Positions 25,394 through 33,310 of a DNA stretch of 64,000 bases are shown here, piece after piece (within the stretch, counting starts at the first letter, position 1; every line of letters starts with the position of its first letter). The notes beneath the pieces are model-generated. The model was not told where the DNA came from and did not search any database. It saw only the letters and a program-made list of their open reading frames with translations. The DNA comes from Streptomyces sp. yr375. Its GTDB lineage: Bacteria > Actinomycetota > Actinomycetes > Streptomycetales > Streptomycetaceae. Position numbers and translations under genes: made by a program. Location: contig NZ_FOFF01000004.1 in NCBI RefSeq assembly GCF_900110755.1, forward strand, positions 186,001-250,000, read 5' to 3'.

Positions 25394-27204
25394 GACTCGG
25401 TGTTCAGCAGCTCCGAGATCCGGTCCGGCGACACCGGGCGGGAGTACAGCCAGCCCTGCCCGGTGTCGCAGCCGATGCTGCGCAGCCGGGTCGCCTGCGC
25501 GGACGTCTCCACGCACTCGGCGGTCACGGTCAGCCCGAGCCGGTGGGCGAGGTCGATCATCGCCTCGACGACGACCTCGTCGGCCGGGTTCGGCGCGCCG
25601 CCGCCCTCGTACTGGAAGCCGCGCACGAAGGACCCGTCCAGCTTCAGCACCGACACCGGCAGCCGGCTCAGATAGGCGAGGTTGGAGTAGCCGGTGCCGA
25701 AGTCGTCGATGGCGATGCCCACGCCCATGTCGCTGAGCGCCTGCAACGCCTGCAACGGCCGCCCCGCCGACCCCATCACGGCCGACTCGGTGAGCTCCAA
25801 CTGCAGGAGATGCGGGGCGAGTCCGGTCTCGGCGAGGACTTTCGCGACGTCCGCCACCAGGTCGGAGTCCCACACCTGACGGACCGCCACGTTAACACTG
25901 ACGAACAGCGGAGGTTCGTCCGGATTGTCCACCTGCCACTGCCGTGCCTGGCGGCAGGCGGTGGCCAGAATCCATCGGCCGAGCGGCACGATCGAGCCGT
26001 CCTCCTCGGCCAGTGCGACGAACCGATTCGGCGACAGCAGCCCGAACCGGGGGTGGTCCCAGCGGACGAGCGCCTCCACCCCGCGCAGCCGGCCGTCCGA
26101 CATGCCGACCAGCGGCTGATAGTCGAGCCGGAACTCTCCGCGTTCGATCGCCGGCCGCAGCGTGGAGGCCAGGGCCTGGCGGGTCATCAGATGGGCGTTG
26201 CGCTCGGGGTCGAACAGCGTCCAGCGGTCCTTGCCGTCGACCTTCGCCCAGTACAGCGTCGTGTCGGCGGCCTGCATCAGCCCGGTCGCGGTGGTGCCGG
26301 CCGCGTGCCGCTCCACGACACCGATCGACGCCGACACGTTCAGCCGGTGCCCGGCCAGGTCGAAGGGGGCCTGGAGGGCCTTGAGCACGGACTCGGCGAG
26401 GTCGGCGAGCTGCTCGGTGCCGGTGGAGTCCTCCACCAGCAGCGCGAACTCGTCACCGCCCAGCCGCGCCACCAGTGGCACGCTCGGCCGGGTCCGCCCG
26501 GCCTCCTCGGCGCACTCCGTCAGTCGGTCGGCGACGGCGGCCAGCAGCCGGTCGCCCACCCGGTGACCGAGGGTGTCGTTGACGGCCTTGAAGCCGTCCA
26601 GGTCCAGATAGCACAGGCCGATCCGGCCGGTGCCGCTCTGCTCGTAGGCCTCCGCCTCCAGCGCGGCCGACACCCGCTCGAAGAACAGGGTGCGGTTGGG
26701 CAGCCGGGTCACCGGGTCGTGCATCTGCAGATGCCGCAGCCTGGCCTGGAGATCGCGGTGGGCGCTGACATCGGCGACGGACAGCAGCACGCCGGGCGTG
26801 TCGGCGTCCAGCGGGGAGACGGTGACCTGCGCCCACAGCGAGCGCCCGTCGGGCTGCTTCAGCCGCCGGGTGCAGCGCAGTTTCGCCTGCCGGCCGCGCA
26901 GCACCTCGCGGTAGGCGTGCCAGGTCCGCACGTCGGAGGCCAGGTCCAGCAGGTCGGCGGCGACCCGCCCGACCAGCCGCGCACCGCCGCCGCCGAGCAG
27001 CGCGCCGAGCGCGTCGTTGGCGTCGACGATCAGACCCTCGCGGTCGACCACGGCCATGGCCAGCGGCGCAGCCGCGAACACGGAACGGTAGGCCGGCGGC
27101 CGGTAGGCCCCGGGCCCGCTGTCCGTACTGTAGATGTCACTCTCTGTGACGGCTGACCGGTCGAGGTCTGCCGCGGGCGTCGGCCCTTCGGACGTTCCGC
27201 TCAC
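25372..27204 (-). CDS. cdgA: PAS-GGDEF-EAL cyclic-di-GMP turnover protein, CdgA-like
   Basis: The 610-residue cytosolic protein has PAS (about residues 45-165), GGDEF (about 170-335) and EAL (about 345-600) domains. The GGDEF active site is [13 protein letters not shown], intact; the product-inhibition I-site RXXD is replaced by PSVP. The EAL motif [24 protein letters not shown] and KLDGSFV are present, so phosphodiesterase activity is likely too. In S. coelicolor the gene near this place is cdgA, a BldD target; identity is inferred from context. The GTG start has GGGAG upstream. Role: setting c-di-GMP and so developmental timing. Confidence 0.85.
   Translation of the reverse strand: MSGTSEGPTPAADLDRSAVTESDIYSTDSGPGAYRPPAYRSVFAAAPLAMAVVDREGLIVDANDALGALLGGGGARLVGRVAADLLDLASDVRTWHAYREVLRGRQAKLRCTRRLKQPDGRSLWAQVTVSPLDADTPGVLLSVADVSAHRDLQARLRHLQMHDPVTRLPNRTLFFERVSAALEAEAYEQSGTGRIGLCYLDLDGFKAVNDTLGHRVGDRLLAAVADRLTECAEEAGRTRPSVPLVARLGGDEFALLVEDSTGTEQLADLAESVLKALQAPFDLAGHRLNVSASIGVVERHAAGTTATGLMQAADTTLYWAKVDGKDRWTLFDPERNAHLMTRQALASTLRPAIERGEFRLDYQPLVGMSDGRLRGVEALVRWDHPRFGLLSPNRFVALAEEDGSIVPLGRWILATACRQARQWQVDNPDEPPLFVSVNVAVRQVWDSDLVADVAKVLAETGLAPHLLQLELTESAVMGSAGRPLQALQALSDMGVGIAIDDFGTGYSNLAYLSRLPVSVLKLDGSFVRGFQYEGGGAPNPADEVVVEAMIDLAHRLGLTVTAECVETSAQATRLRSIGCDTGQGWLYSRPVSPDRISELLNTESYAVGNP
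27136..27150. promoter_or_regulatory. BldD-like box at the 5' end of the cdgA-like gene
   Basis: GTCAC and GTGAC flank TCTCT, and TCAC-N5-GTGA matches the described BldD half-site spacing tnAC-N5-GTnA. It lies 54-68 bp inside the predicted coding region. BldD binding at cdgA is known in S. coelicolor; this precise site is my inference. Confidence 0.35.
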
Positions 27205-27520
27205 CGCTCGCTCCCGCAGTGCACTCGATCGCTGTCCGTGCAGGAAAGTGTGTCGATCATAGAGGCTGCCCCCGGACCCGCGCAGCCACTGCCCAGTGTC
27301 CCCGAACAACCCACCCTTCTGACAGATCGTTTCTGCCCGCACCTGGCCCGGTTCTGTGGCAGGACGACCGCTTGTGACGTTCCGTGAGAATTCCGGGGGT
27401 GTCGAAGTGATGCCCGCTTTCCGGCTCCTCACTCGTCTGGGGCAGACAAACAGGGCGTAGTACGACAAATTCACACAGGCTGGGTGGCGGTGTCCCGTGA
27501 ACCGCCCCCGGAGGTCCGAA
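27205..27520. other. Divergent intergenic region, cdgA-like to M6 protease
   Basis: 316 bp hold the promoters of the two divergent genes. Base composition is less GC-rich than the flanks in places (TATGATCGACACACTTTCC near 27250 and a TACGACAAATTCACACAGG stretch near 27461). Apart from short AT-richer tracts I see no clear gene, repeat or known box. Confidence 0.5.
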
Positions 27521-28834
27521 GTGCCGCGACTGCCGCGACGTCCGCGCCTGCTCCAGCGCCCCCGACTGCGCAGTACCGCCGCCATGTTCACCACCCTCTC
27601 GGCACTCGCCGCGAACTCCCTGATCGGCGGCCCGGCGATCGCCGAACCCTTCTCCGTCGCCCCCTGCGCCCTGACCCGCACCACCGCCCACCACTCCGAG
27701 GGCCTGGACGCCTGGAACCCGGCGTACCCCCGCCCGGCCCGCGCCCTCGACGCGGTGATGATCTTCCTGTCCTTCCCGGACGCGGCCCCCCTGACCACCC
27801 CCGCCGAACTGGCCGCCGACCACTTCCCCGCCACCACCCGCTTCTTCCGGCAGGCGTCCTACGGCCGCTTCACGCTGCGCCCGCATCCGCTGAAGCACTG
27901 GATCCGGATGCCGAAGCCGTCCACCGCGTACGCCATACAGCGCGACTGGCGGCCCGAGAACCGGGCCGCGTACCTGCACGACGCGCTGGCCGCCACCGAC
28001 CCCCAGGTCGATTTCTCCCGCTATGACCTCGTCTACTTCGTCGCCGACCCGGACGCGCCCGGCGTCGACTCGGACGCGACGAAGGTCGTCAACCTGGACA
28101 CCCCGCTGCGGGCCGACGGCACGGACATCCGGCGGGTCGTCACGGTCTTCGAGAAGCATCCCCCGGACCGTCTCGTCCTCGCCCACGAGACCGGCCACGT
28201 CTTCGACCTGCCCGATCTCTACCACCGCCCCGCCGACGGCAAGGGCGACTGGGACACCTACGTCGGCGACTGGGACCTGATGGGCAGCCAGTTCGGACTC
28301 GCCCCCGACCTGTTCGCCTGGCACAAGTGGAAGCTGGGCTGGCTGCGACCCCGCCAGGTGGCGTGCGTACGGGGGCCGGGGCCGACCCGGCTGACCCTGG
28401 AGCCGCTCGGCGCGGGACCGGGCGTACCGGTCGCCCGCGCCTCCGGGGCGCCGGCCTTCGGGCTCGGCCACGGCATCAAGCTCGCGGTGGTGCGCACGGG
28501 CCCCGACAGCGTGCTGGCCTTCGAGGCGCGCGGCCCGGTGGGCGACGACCACGCGGCCTGCCGGGCCGGCGTCCTCGTCTACCGCGTGAGCAGCGGCGCG
28601 CGGTCCGGCCGCGGCCCGGTCGAGGTGATCGACGCTCATCCGCGCACCGAGGCCTGCTGGGAGAACTCCGTCTACCCGCCCCTCGCGGACGCCCCGGTCG
28701 CCCTCGGCGAGAGCTTCACGGTGCCGGGGAGCGGAGACGGAGACGGGGACGGGGGCGGGGTGCGGGTGGCGGTGGAGGGGCGCACGGTGTCGGGGGAGTG
28801 GACGGTGACGATCACGCCGAGGGTGAGGGGCTGA
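27521..28834 (+). CDS. M6 family secreted metalloprotease
   Basis: The product of about 437 residues has an Arg-rich N-terminus and a hydrophobic export signal (AAMFTTLSALAANSLIGGPAIA), then an immune-inhibitor-A-like (M6) peptidase domain. The zinc site is LVLAHETGHVFDLPDLY (HEXXH plus downstream Asp), and DWDLMGSQFG is the family Met-turn-like segment. The C-terminal part is beta-rich (VLAFEARGPVGDD, VLVYRVSSGAR, PRTEACWENSVYPPL). Likely an extracellular protease. The GTG at 27521 has GGAGG six bases upstream; an in-frame GTG 24 bp earlier is a weaker alternative. A Gly/Asp run encoded by GGAGACGG-like repeats lies near the end. Confidence 0.83.
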   Translation: MPRLPRRPRLLQRPRLRSTAAMFTTLSALAANSLIGGPAIAEPFSVAPCALTRTTAHHSEGLDAWNPAYPRPARALDAVMIFLSFPDAAPLTTPAELAADHFPATTRFFRQASYGRFTLRPHPLKHWIRMPKPSTAYAIQRDWRPENRAAYLHDALAATDPQVDFSRYDLVYFVADPDAPGVDSDATKVVNLDTPLRADGTDIRRVVTVFEKHPPDRLVLAHETGHVFDLPDLYHRPADGKGDWDTYVGDWDLMGSQFGLAPDLFAWHKWKLGWLRPRQVACVRGPGPTRLTLEPLGAGPGVPVARASGAPAFGLGHGIKLAVVRTGPDSVLAFEARGPVGDDHAACRAGVLVYRVSSGARSGRGPVEVIDAHPRTEACWENSVYPPLADAPVALGESFTVPGSGDGDGDGGGVRVAVEGRTVSGEWTVTITPRVRG

Positions 28835-28875
28835 GTAGGGGAGTGGGGGAGTCTTTTTGGGGGAGGGGTACGCAA

Positions 28876-28903
28876 AAGGCCCCTCGCTGATGCGAGGGGC
28901 CTT
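28876..28903 (-). terminator. Terminator hairpin of the third tRNA-Lys
   Basis: A 12-bp perfect stem (AAGGCCCCTCGC and its complement) with TGAT loop lies eight bases past the 3' end of the tRNA gene. It is nearly the same hairpin as after copy 1. Confidence 0.75.
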
Positions 28904-28911
28904 GCCGTCTG

Positions 28912-28985
28912 TGCGCCGCCAGGGACTCGAACCCCGGACCCGCTGATTAAGAGTCAGCTGCTCTAACCAACTGAGCTAGCGGCGC
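28912..28985 (-). tRNA. tRNA-Lys (CTT), copy 3
   Basis: The sequence is identical over 74 nt to the copies at 11637 and 16904. Its first 10 bases overlap the 3' end of an upstream protein gene on the same strand. Confidence 0.97.
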
Positions 28986-29563
28986 TTGGTGACGTCGTAG
29001 ACCTTAGCATCCTGATCCTGGGGAGGAGAAATCGAAATCCGCACGGCCGAACGGGCCGCCCGGACCGCCGCCCACAGCAGGATCTCGGGCCCCGGCAGCC
29101 AGGGGTGACGGGTGTCCGGGGCGACCATCCAGCGCGTCGAGGCACCCTCCAGCGCCGGGGCGAGCGCGGGCACGGTCACCGCGTCCCCGGTGCCGTGGCA
29201 CAGCAGCGGCGGCACGGTGGCGGCCCGGCCGTCCCGGCGGCCGTCGGCGCTCCACTCCTCCCACTCCAGCAGCGAGGGCAGTCGCTGGGCCGTCCCCGGC
29301 GCCGCGAACAGCAGCGTCCGCCCCCGGAACGCGGCCACCGGGCCGGAGCCCGGCCCCTCGCTCCACAGCCGGTCCAGCATCAGCCGCCCGAACATCGCCG
29401 GCGCGCTGACGATGTCGAACACCGACCCGCAGGGCAGGACCACCGGGGCCTGCGGCCGCTCCTCCCAGAGGGCGAGCGTGCTGCGCGGATACGTTCCGGC
29501 GGAGGCCAGCCAGGTGGCGCCGTCCGGGGTGACGCCGATGGTTTCGTCGCATGCGCTGCTCAT
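28976..29563 (-). CDS. Small primase/polymerase-N-like protein of unknown function
   Basis: The 195-residue protein resembles a group of short Streptomyces proteins that databases assign to the bifunctional primase-polymerase N-terminal domain (ATWLASAGTYPRSTLALWEERPQAPVVLPCGSVFDIVSAPAMFGRLMLDRL). It lacks the catalytic domain of real prim-pol enzymes, so enzymatic activity is doubtful. The reading frame ends inside the tRNA-Lys gene, where the TAG of the tRNA D-arm region acts as the stop. A start at the ATG 29563 has no strong ribosome-binding site. Confidence 0.6.
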   Translation of the reverse strand: MSSACDETIGVTPDGATWLASAGTYPRSTLALWEERPQAPVVLPCGSVFDIVSAPAMFGRLMLDRLWSEGPGSGPVAAFRGRTLLFAAPGTAQRLPSLLEWEEWSADGRRDGRAATVPPLLCHGTGDAVTVPALAPALEGASTRWMVAPDTRHPWLPGPEILLWAAVRAARSAVRISISPPQDQDAKVYDVTKRR

Positions 29564-29677
29564 ACCGACATGTCTACCGGCAGTGAGCGCCCGAATTCAC
29601 AGGGTTGCGGGAAACGGGTACGGACCCGCACCGGACCGGGTATCTTGCCCACCCGGCATATGCCGGCAGCCCCTTGT

Positions 29678-30049
29678 TCACGCCGACGGGTCGGCGTGCC
29701 CCCGCCCCTCGGCGTCGCCGCGCAGCAGATCCCGGCCGAACTCGACCATCTTCTTCGCGTAGTCCTCGGTCCACTCGGCCCGTACGGCGATGTCCGCCGA
29801 CGTCAGCCGGTCGAAGCGGCGCGGATCGGCGAGCTGCGCCGCCGCCATCGCCTGGAACTCCACCGCCCGGTCGGCCGCCGCCCGGAACGCGAGCGCCAGC
29901 TCCGTCGCCCGGGTCAGCAGCGCGCCCGGATCGTCTATCGACTCCAGGTCGAAGAAGTGCTCCGGATCACCGGCCGCCTCGGCGGGCTCGAAGAGCAGGG
30001 GCGCGGGGCGTAGCCGCGGTTCGTTCCGACGCGGCGTGGGCTCCGCCAT
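29678..30049 (-). CDS. Conserved hypothetical protein
   Basis: The 123-residue, mostly helical soluble protein has no signal or membrane segment. The ATG is preceded by GGAGG seven bases upstream, which strongly supports a real gene. A helical core (LLTRATELALAFRAAADRAVEFQAMAAAQLADPRRFDRLTSADIAVRAEWTEDYAKKMVEFGRDLLRG) is likely conserved in Streptomyces. I do not recognise a family. Confidence 0.65.
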   Translation of the reverse strand: MAEPTPRRNEPRLRPAPLLFEPAEAAGDPEHFFDLESIDDPGALLTRATELALAFRAAADRAVEFQAMAAAQLADPRRFDRLTSADIAVRAEWTEDYAKKMVEFGRDLLRGDAEGRGHADPSA

Positions 30050-30174
30050 ATCTCGGCCTCCTCATACGGTTCGGATGCGGACCACCCCCCATTCTCCCCC
30101 GCCAACGCAAGAGACCAGCGGCCCGCACCTTCAAGGCTCCCGGGCCTCCCGATGTTCCCGGCACATCAGGGCCG

Positions 30175-30402
30175 CCAGGTCACCCGGTGTTCCGCAAGAT
30201 GCGCCAGCACCGCGTGGTTCGCTTCCCAGCCGTCCGGGGCTGTGTTCATCGGCCGCCTTCGGCGGCGTGCCGGACTCCGTCCGGCGGGAGGTGGTGTCGT
30301 GGTCGGTGTGCTTTGCCGGGCGGTGAGTCTCACGGCTTCCAGGTCACCCGGTGTTCCGCAAGATGCGCAAGCACCGCGTGATTGGCCTCCCAGCCGTCCG
30401 GG
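30175..30402. repeat. 64-bp direct repeat copying the 3' end of the helicase gene
   Basis: 30175-30238 and 30339-30402 match with about five substitutions and no indel at an offset of 164 bp. The second copy is the last coding part of the helicase gene (GWEANHAVLAHLAEHRVTWKP); the first lies downstream and encodes the same tail with one change (WRP). Two hairpins lie between the copies. Confidence 0.85.
30253..30285 (-). terminator. Two adjacent hairpins after the helicase gene
   Basis: GCCGCC-TTC-GGCGGC (about 30253-30267) and GCCGGAC-TCC-GTCCGGC (30269-30285) lie 45-77 bp past the helicase stop. They are likely the terminator of the nuclease-helicase operon. Confidence 0.55.
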
Positions 30403-31697
30403 AATTTGACGACGGTGCCGAGCTGGATCGGTTCTGTTGAGGGGTAGTCGTCCAGGAGGTCGGTGACGCCTGCGCGGCAGACGACCACGCAGGCGTGGCG
30501 GTGGCGGGAGGCCAGGACGCACAGGCGGCCCGTTTCCAGGTGGAAGGCGGTGGCGTCGGGGCGGCCGGAGAGCGGGTGCAGGATCACCGTGACGTCGAAC
30601 TCCATGCCCTGGAGGCGGTTCGCCGTGTCCACGGTGACGTCTGTGACGCCCAGTTCCGCCAGCGCCGCTCGGACCGCCGCCGCCTGGTCGCGGTGGGCCG
30701 TGCCGACGGCGATCCGGTCGGGGGTCAGGGGGGTCGGGGCCGGGGAGCGCTCCGACACCGCCTCGCCGGCTCGGTCCAGCAGGCGTCGGACGACCGTCGC
30801 GACCGCCCGTACCGCCTCCGGGTCGGTGCGCGGGGTGTGCCGGGCGGGCAGCTCCAGCAGGCCCCAGCCCGACTCCGCGGCCTCGTCGATCACCCGGTCG
30901 GCGCCCGAGCCGTCCGAGGCCACGGCGAAGGACAGCCGGCGGTCGCCGTGCCCGGTGCCGCTGCGGAACGGCGTGAAGGGGTAGAAGGCGTCCGAGACCA
31001 GGGGCGCGGCCGACGCCGGGAGCCGCCAGGACACCGGCAGCCGGTGCTGCGGCAGTTCCGGGTTGTGCGCGAGGAGCGTGCTCACCGCCGAGGCCGACGG
31101 GTCGTACGACAGGCCCGCCCACTGCTCGCCGCCCACGATCGAGAACGGGTCGAGCTGCCCCGGGTCGCCCACGAACAGCGCCCGCTCGAACAGCCCGGCC
31201 ACGGCCAGCAGCCCGTCCGACCGCATCTGGTAGGCCTCGTCCACGATCGCGTGCCGCCACGGCTCGTCGACCTTCACGTGCGCCCACTTGGCGGCGGTGG
31301 AGATCACCACCGGCAGCCCTGCCAGCTCCGCCGCCTTCGCCGACTTCCGGACGTTCGGCAGCTCGTCCAGCACCTTGTCGTACGGGTCGGCGTCGCTGCT
31401 GTGCAGCCGGCCCACCGGCAGCTCGGGGTTCTTCTCGGCGAGCCGTACGACCAGGTCGTCGACCTGTGCGTTGGTCTGCGCGACGACCATCAACGAGCGT
31501 CCCGCGTCGGCCAGTTCAAGCGCCGCGCGGACGACGAGCGTGGACTTCCCGGCGCCCGGCGGGGAGTCGACGACCACCCCGCGCGCGGTGCCGTGCAGCG
31601 TGTCGCGCAGGATCGCGTCGGTGGCCCGGCCGGCGGCGGCACCGGGATCGAACACGGCCGTGCCGGTCTGGGCGGTCTGGGTGGCCTCGGCGGTCAC
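30330..31697 (-). CDS. SF1B (Upf1/DNA2-like) helicase/ATPase
   Basis: The 455-residue P-loop NTPase has Walker A DSPPGAGKSTL, motif Ia VVAQTNAQVDDL, Walker B HAIVDEAYQM, motif III LFVGDPGQLDPF, motif IV SWRLPAS, motif V VDTANRLQGMEFDVTVI and motif VI LCVLASRHRHACVVV. This order is that of SF1B helicases of the Upf1/DNA2/RecD side. It is the third gene of a coupled cassette: GTGA overlaps the previous stop, with AGGAGG seven bases upstream. With a RecB/Cas4-like nuclease in the same operon, a role in DNA processing, repair or defence is likely but unproven. The C-terminal tail is duplicated downstream. Confidence 0.8.
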   Translation of the reverse strand: MTAEATQTAQTGTAVFDPGAAAGRATDAILRDTLHGTARGVVVDSPPGAGKSTLVVRAALELADAGRSLMVVAQTNAQVDDLVVRLAEKNPELPVGRLHSSDADPYDKVLDELPNVRKSAKAAELAGLPVVISTAAKWAHVKVDEPWRHAIVDEAYQMRSDGLLAVAGLFERALFVGDPGQLDPFSIVGGEQWAGLSYDPSASAVSTLLAHNPELPQHRLPVSWRLPASAAPLVSDAFYPFTPFRSGTGHGDRRLSFAVASDGSGADRVIDEAAESGWGLLELPARHTPRTDPEAVRAVATVVRRLLDRAGEAVSERSPAPTPLTPDRIAVGTAHRDQAAAVRAALAELGVTDVTVDTANRLQGMEFDVTVILHPLSGRPDATAFHLETGRLCVLASRHRHACVVVCRAGVTDLLDDYPSTEPIQLGTVVKFPDGWEANHAVLAHLAEHRVTWKP

Positions 31698-33310
31698 AGG
31701 GTGTCCTCCTGGGTCACGGAGTCGGGGGCTTCGGGCGTCTGCTCGCCGGGCGGTCCGCCGTGCGTCCACGGCGTGTCCTCCGGGTCGGGCAGCTTCGCGC
31801 CGCCGCGCTGTTCGTGTTCGAAGAGCGTGAAGCAGAGCCGGTCGCCCTTCTCGGGCACGGACCCCGCCTCGGGCTCCTTGCCGCGGCCCATCTTGTCGAC
31901 GATCCGCAGCACCAGCAGCCCTTCACCCCCATCGCCCTCTTCGCCCGCCTCGTCGTCCCAGCGCACGAACTCCGCCGCCTGCGGCTTCCCGCCCAGCGAG
32001 CGGAACACCCGCGCCCGCTCGCCGAGCCGCGGCCGGTCGTCCGTCCGCACGGTGACCAGCGGGCGCGGGCTCGGCCGCTTGCCCTCGCTGTACGTCATCA
32101 CGACGTCGACGACCTCCCCCACGAACGCCTCCCCGGCCAGCCGCCGCCCCGCCATCACCAGCGGATCGTCCAGCGCCTCCTGGGCCTCCAGTCGGGCCTG
32201 TTCGCGCTCGCGCGTGGCGAGCTTGTTGGCGGCGGTCACCGCGTCGTCCCGGCGCGGCTGCGGGGGCTCGCCGGCGACGACCCGGTCGCGGTGGCCGGTG
32301 AACGACCAGCGGTCGCGCGTCCACCGCTCCTCGACATGCGCGCCCTCGGGCAGCGCCCGCAGCAGCTCCAGGCCGTCCCACACCTTCTCCCAGGTGGGGA
32401 GCGTACGGCTGCGCACCAGCTCGTGGATCTCCCGCTCGGCGGCGGTGAGCGCGCCCAGCCGGTCGTCGGCCTGCACGCCGTCCTCGGCGGCGGCCAGGGC
32501 GGTCCGCGCGCGGTCGTAGCGCTCGATGGCCGGGGCGAGCAGCTTGTTGTCGAACGCCGGGTCGGTCGCCGGACCGGCCGGCGGGCACTCCAACTGCCCC
32601 TGCGCGTCCCGCGCCAGCTCCGCCCGCAGCGCGGCCCGCGCCCCCGACTCGCCCGCCGGCGGGGCGAGCCAGGCCAGCAGCGCGCCCAGATGCTGGTCCT
32701 CCAGGCTGGACTGCCCGGTCGCCCAATGCCGGCCCAGCACCTCCGTCAGCGCCAGCAGCAGCGACGACCCCGGCACCCGCGACCGCTCCCCGAAATGCGT
32801 CAGCCACCGCCCGAGCAGCGGCACGCGCGGCGGCGCGGGATACGGCGTCTGCGGGTCCTGCTCCGCCGTCCGCCGAAAGCGCATGGAGCGCCCCAGGAGG
32901 CGTACGAAGTCGACGCCCGCGCGGCTCGGCACGATCAACTGGGGTGCGTCCGCGCACAGTTCGACTTCGACCTTGACGCGCTTGCCGGTCTCCGGGTCGC
33001 TCTCGCTGCGCTCGGCCGCCTCCACGGCGTCGGCGTAGCCGTCGATGTAGGGCAGGACGACGTCGGCCAGTTCGGCGAGGAACGCGAACCTGAGGTCGCG
33101 GTCGCGCGGCTGCGCCACGACCAGCAGCCGTGGCGCGTCCCGGTCGGTGCCGACCAGCGCGCCCAGCGGCGCGCCGGCCTCACCGGCGGTGGTCAGCGGC
33201 ACGAGGACCAGCGGCCGCGCGGAGAGGTGCCGGTGGCGGACGGTGGCGGTGGGCTGGGCGCGGCCGGTGGAGACGGCCTCCAGACGGGCGAGGGTGGCGA
33301 TCAGCGACAC
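31694..33310 (-). CDS. Protein of unknown function in the nuclease-helicase cassette
   Basis: The product of 538 residues has no signal peptide and no membrane helix. It is mostly helical in the middle (ALAAAEDGVQADDRLGALTAAEREIHELVRSRTLPTWEKVWDGLELLRAL) and basic-acidic mixed at the end, with a coiled-coil-like stretch (TAANKLATREREQARLEAQEALDD). The last third (VGEVVDVVMTYSEGKRPSPRPLVTVRTDDRPRLGERARVFRSLGGKPQAAEFVRWDD) looks like a small beta-barrel. No catalytic motif is recognised. The GTG start overlaps the nuclease stop by 10 bp and the stop overlaps the helicase GTG by four, so it is made in step with both, probably as an adaptor or structural partner. Confidence 0.7.
   Translation of the reverse strand: MSLIATLARLEAVSTGRAQPTATVRHRHLSARPLVLVPLTTAGEAGAPLGALVGTDRDAPRLLVVAQPRDRDLRFAFLAELADVVLPYIDGYADAVEAAERSESDPETGKRVKVEVELCADAPQLIVPSRAGVDFVRLLGRSMRFRRTAEQDPQTPYPAPPRVPLLGRWLTHFGERSRVPGSSLLLALTEVLGRHWATGQSSLEDQHLGALLAWLAPPAGESGARAALRAELARDAQGQLECPPAGPATDPAFDNKLLAPAIERYDRARTALAAAEDGVQADDRLGALTAAEREIHELVRSRTLPTWEKVWDGLELLRALPEGAHVEERWTRDRWSFTGHRDRVVAGEPPQPRRDDAVTAANKLATREREQARLEAQEALDDPLVMAGRRLAGEAFVGEVVDVVMTYSEGKRPSPRPLVTVRTDDRPRLGERARVFRSLGGKPQAAEFVRWDDEAGEEGDGGEGLLVLRIVDKMGRGKEPEAGSVPEKGDRLCFTLFEHEQRGGAKLPDPEDTPWTHGGPPGEQTPEAPDSVTQEDTL

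Noticed and set aside
23444..25873. Very long minus-strand open frame of 809 codons
   Set aside because: It lies antisense to the maleate-isomerase-like and flavin oxidoreductase genes and runs into the GGDEF-EAL gene; the translation is low-complexity and typical of high-GC shadow frames.
11637..28985. tRNA-Lys genes as attachment sites of integrative elements
   Set aside because: No integrase, excisionase or partial tRNA duplicate flanks any copy; genes between them look like core chromosome.
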